Assembly (NCBI RefSeq): GCF_037975245.1
Contig: NC_092572.1
Span: 29,311,989 to 29,375,988 of the forward strand
Direction of reading: 5' to 3'
Length of the DNA: 64,000 nt
Origin: Apostichopus japonicus
Taxonomy: Eukaryota; Echinodermata; Holothuroidea; Aspidochirotida; Stichopodidae
Shown one piece after another: positions 61,536 through 64,000 of the stretch. Position 1 is the first letter of the stretch; each line of letters opens with the position of its first letter. The position numbers and the translations under genes were made by a program. The notes under the pieces are model-generated. The model saw only the letters and a list, made by a program, of their open reading frames with translations, made no database searches and was not told where the DNA came from.

Positions 61536-61930
61536 TGAATCCAAGGGCATGGTTGGTATTGAGTTGTGGGGACACTGAGATCTTTGGTGGAACATCTATG
61601 ACTATAGAGCATTACTGTGACTACCACCTAATGTTTGGACCAGTTGTTTGGAATGAATCCAAGGGTATGGTGGGTATTGATTGAGTTGTGGGGACACTGA
61701 GATCTTTGGTGGAACATCTATGACTATAGAGCACTACCATGACTACCACCTAATGTTTGGACCAGTTGTGGGGACACTGAGATCATTGGTGGGGCATCTA
61801 TCACTATAAAGCACTACTGTGACAACTACCTAATGTTTGGACCAGTTGTGGGGACACTGAGATCATGGCATAGCATCTATGACAAAAGAGCACTACAGTG
61901 ATGACCACCTAATGTAGCCAAGATGTTCAA
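61536..61930 (+). repeat. Minisatellite, about 83-bp unit, four copies
   Basis: The phrase AGTTGTGGGGACACTGAGAT, then 'ggtggaacatctatgactatagagcactac...gactaccacctaatgtttggacc', repeats four times. The first two units have an extra 'gaatgaatccaagggyatggt' insertion, so the array has a higher-order pattern. Confidence 0.9.
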
Positions 61931-62624
61931 GATTTCATGTAATGCCATATATATATCAAACTATAGTTTCACATCGAGAGAAGTGTTAATTACTCTATGC
62001 ATTTATTGATTGAAAACATAGTTCTCTAGCATTAAGCATTATCTAATATTATAAACTAGAGGGCAATCCACAGAGTAATACATCTCATTGCAAAATCACT
62101 TAAATGAATTATTGCTTATAGTGTACATTTCAGTTTTTCTACTTTTTTTGTGAAGGTGTCAAGTCTGTTCAACATTTGTCCTTGTATTTAAAGCAAAAAG
62201 TCACTTGTTTGCTTTAATTGACCTCTCACCTATCTTAAGTCCCTAGCAGGGGCACCTTCTGACCACATTTGAAGAAATCATCTTACATGAAAGGCCAAAT
62301 GATCAACCACACCTTACGAATACGTCTGCAAACACATGATCTACCAAATCATAGGAATATGGGTGGGAACACACACTAGGTTGCATCATCATTAAGTGTA
62401 TTAAGAAATCTTGTTGTGAAACACATGTGCAGGCTGTTAGGTGAGTGCACTGGAATCACCTGTTTGTGTCTAAGAAGTACAGAAGTCAGCAATCTAACAT
62501 GCTGTTGACAAATTATTTGATTATATACCCAAAGATTTGCTATAGTGCCTTGGCAATTGATACACAGATATTTGACTATTATCTCAGAGTTCCTTCTACA
62601 TATAATGTAATAGTCCTTAACATA

Positions 62625-63000
62625 TTCATACCTGTGTAGGTTGCAAGTCAATTCAATGGTTCCCCTTGGAATTAAGGCAAGCAGTCCCTTCCTATGTTGA
62701 CCTTTCAACCTGACTGTTCATGTTTGTTATCATAGTAACCACATATTTTGATATTACTTGACATACCTATTATACCTGTGAAGGTTGCAAGTCAATTAAA
62801 TACTTCGCCTCTGTAGCTATATAGCAAAAAGTAACTTTTGAGTCATATGACGTTTGACCTTTGACCTCAGTTACCATTTTAGTCCCATCTTTTTAAAGTA
62901 TTTGACGTATTCATTACACCTGTGATGGATAATGTAATACTTTGCCTTATAGTTATAACAAACCCAATACATATGAATAGTTTGCACCCTTCTGTGTTAC
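62625..63000 (+). repeat. Degenerate tandem repeat with DR1-type site
   Basis: 'atacctgtgwaggttgcaagtcaat' occurs near 62630 and 62774, with a third weaker copy near 62918. Reverse-orientation AGGTCAAAGGTCA lies at 62855-62867. Confidence 0.55.
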
Positions 63001-63829
63001 CTGTCATAACCAGACAAACACTATGCAGCATTGAGTGTGGTGTTAAATTCCCAAAGTGTCATATCATCAGCTGCAGCATATATTTCCTGATGATATGATC
63101 TTGTCATCTGAAGTAAATTGACAGTATTTCTCAGTTTTTCATTTGCATGGTAACTTTTCTTTGGAGAGTGGCTTGTTTGTCAAACTCTTTCAGTCCCACA
63201 TCCAAAATGTCTAAATCAGACTTTGCAGTGAACGTTGTTTCATCTGGGAGCATGCTGTCAGTAACTGTTTTAAATGGTCCTGCAAAATTACCTTCATTTG
63301 GTATAAAGGGACCTCCGTATTCAGACAATGTTCTCTTTGATGGTAGCATAGTTTTAACATGACAATAGCTGTAGCAGTCAAGACAAAGAACATACATGTT
63401 GATGCCTACAGAACTTCCATACTTTAGTTAGTACTTTACAATGAAGTTATAGCATTCACCTCTTTGCAATGCAAATACGTATTTTCTATGGTTTCTAAGG
63501 TTTCATATTTAAGGCTATAGACCAATTTTGGCAGCAGTAAATGGACCATTCAAGTATAGGTGAATTGTTCACAGTTAAAGAATTTATCTTTACAGAATGA
63601 AAAGCTCTAGTAATAGTTTTGAAACAGTGCCAACAAACATTTGGGGAATCTGCATTGAACGTCATGAAACAAAGCATTCTCGAAAACACCTAGAAAGATT
63701 TTATGAAAAATACTGAGAGGGGAAGGATTGAGGAGGAGGGAGTCATTTTATGTATGCCACCTCACATGGAGAACAGGGATGAGGAGGGAGGGTCCCTTAA
63801 TGAGGAGGCTGGTTTGGCCCGTCAATGTT

Positions 63830-64000
63830 TTTGGTTATGATGGCGAAGGCTCAGTAACCTATGTAATCGAGCTTGTGCGTCGGCGTGTGTTTGTGTGAAT
63901 GTGACGGTCAGCTTGTAGACACGATACTTTAACAAAAACAAGTTGAATCAACTTCAAACTTGATAGGTAGATACCACATGATGTGTAGATGAAGAGGTGG
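63830..64000 (+). repeat. Copy of the dispersed repeat running off the window
   Basis: GGCTCAGTAACCTATG, a GTGTGTTTGTGTGAATGTGACG stretch and 'cacgatactttaacaaaaacaagttgaat' match the units at 41.8-44.6 kb. Confidence 0.6.

Noticed and set aside
63131-63397. 88-aa minus ORF with some coding-like residues
   Set aside because: No splice context, no family pattern, and an overlapping ORF on the other strand of equal quality.

Overview
The window looks like nuclear DNA of an invertebrate deuterostome, most likely an echinoderm such as a sea cucumber. It is AT-rich and packed with introns, microsatellites and transposon relics. The short palindromic words around AGGCCT that are common in echinoderm genomes recur throughout. 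There is no bacterial or organellar organisation, and no rRNA, tRNA or CRISPR array was seen. All gene models were built by eye from reading frame, GT/AG splice sites and intron phase.

The main gene lies on the + strand at about 23.0-59.4 kb. Its exons join in consistent phase into a receptor-like protein of about 1,690 residues. In order it encodes a beta-propeller-like N-terminal exon (23013-23876, link less certain), two death-effector-like domains (31574-31844, 32277-32576), a NACHT NTPase exon (34142-36222), a helical or LRR-like linker (36906-37931, with an optional cassette at 38621-38682 and 39880-39919), a ZU5 domain (40914-41237), the ZU5/UPA junction with an N-F-S-W motif (41459-41682), the rest of UPA (51718-51858, 53437-53589), an acidic linker (56446-56595) and a C-terminal Death domain (59133-59378). 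ZU5-UPA-Death is the C-terminal module of PIDD1, and ZU5-UPA is the FIIND of NLRP1 and CARD8. Here it is fused to a NACHT engine and tandem DEDs. The N-F-S-W motif sits where FIIND/PIDD proteins self-cleave, so cleavage would release a UPA-Death fragment. This is the most interesting object in the window.

Layout: 0-6.7 kb holds a decayed, multi-exon integrase gene on the minus strand. 6.7-12.3 kb is non-coding repeat-rich DNA. 12.9-17.7 kb holds a small three-exon gene of unknown function, whose first intron contains two nested inverted-repeat transposons and a telomere-like tract. 17.7-23 kb is non-coding, with a very recent composite tandem repeat at 20.37-21.46 kb. The introns of the NACHT gene carry a roughly 220-bp satellite (24.2-26.4 kb), a complete-ended 5.18-kb hAT transposon with an 8-bp target duplication (44.79-49.97 kb, broken transposase, LINE fragment inside), a MITE inside a TA microsatellite (55.5-55.9 kb), and many copies of a dispersed repeat that contains nuclear-receptor DR1-type sequences. 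Downstream (59.4-64 kb) is a minisatellite, more of the same repeat and a weak two-exon candidate.
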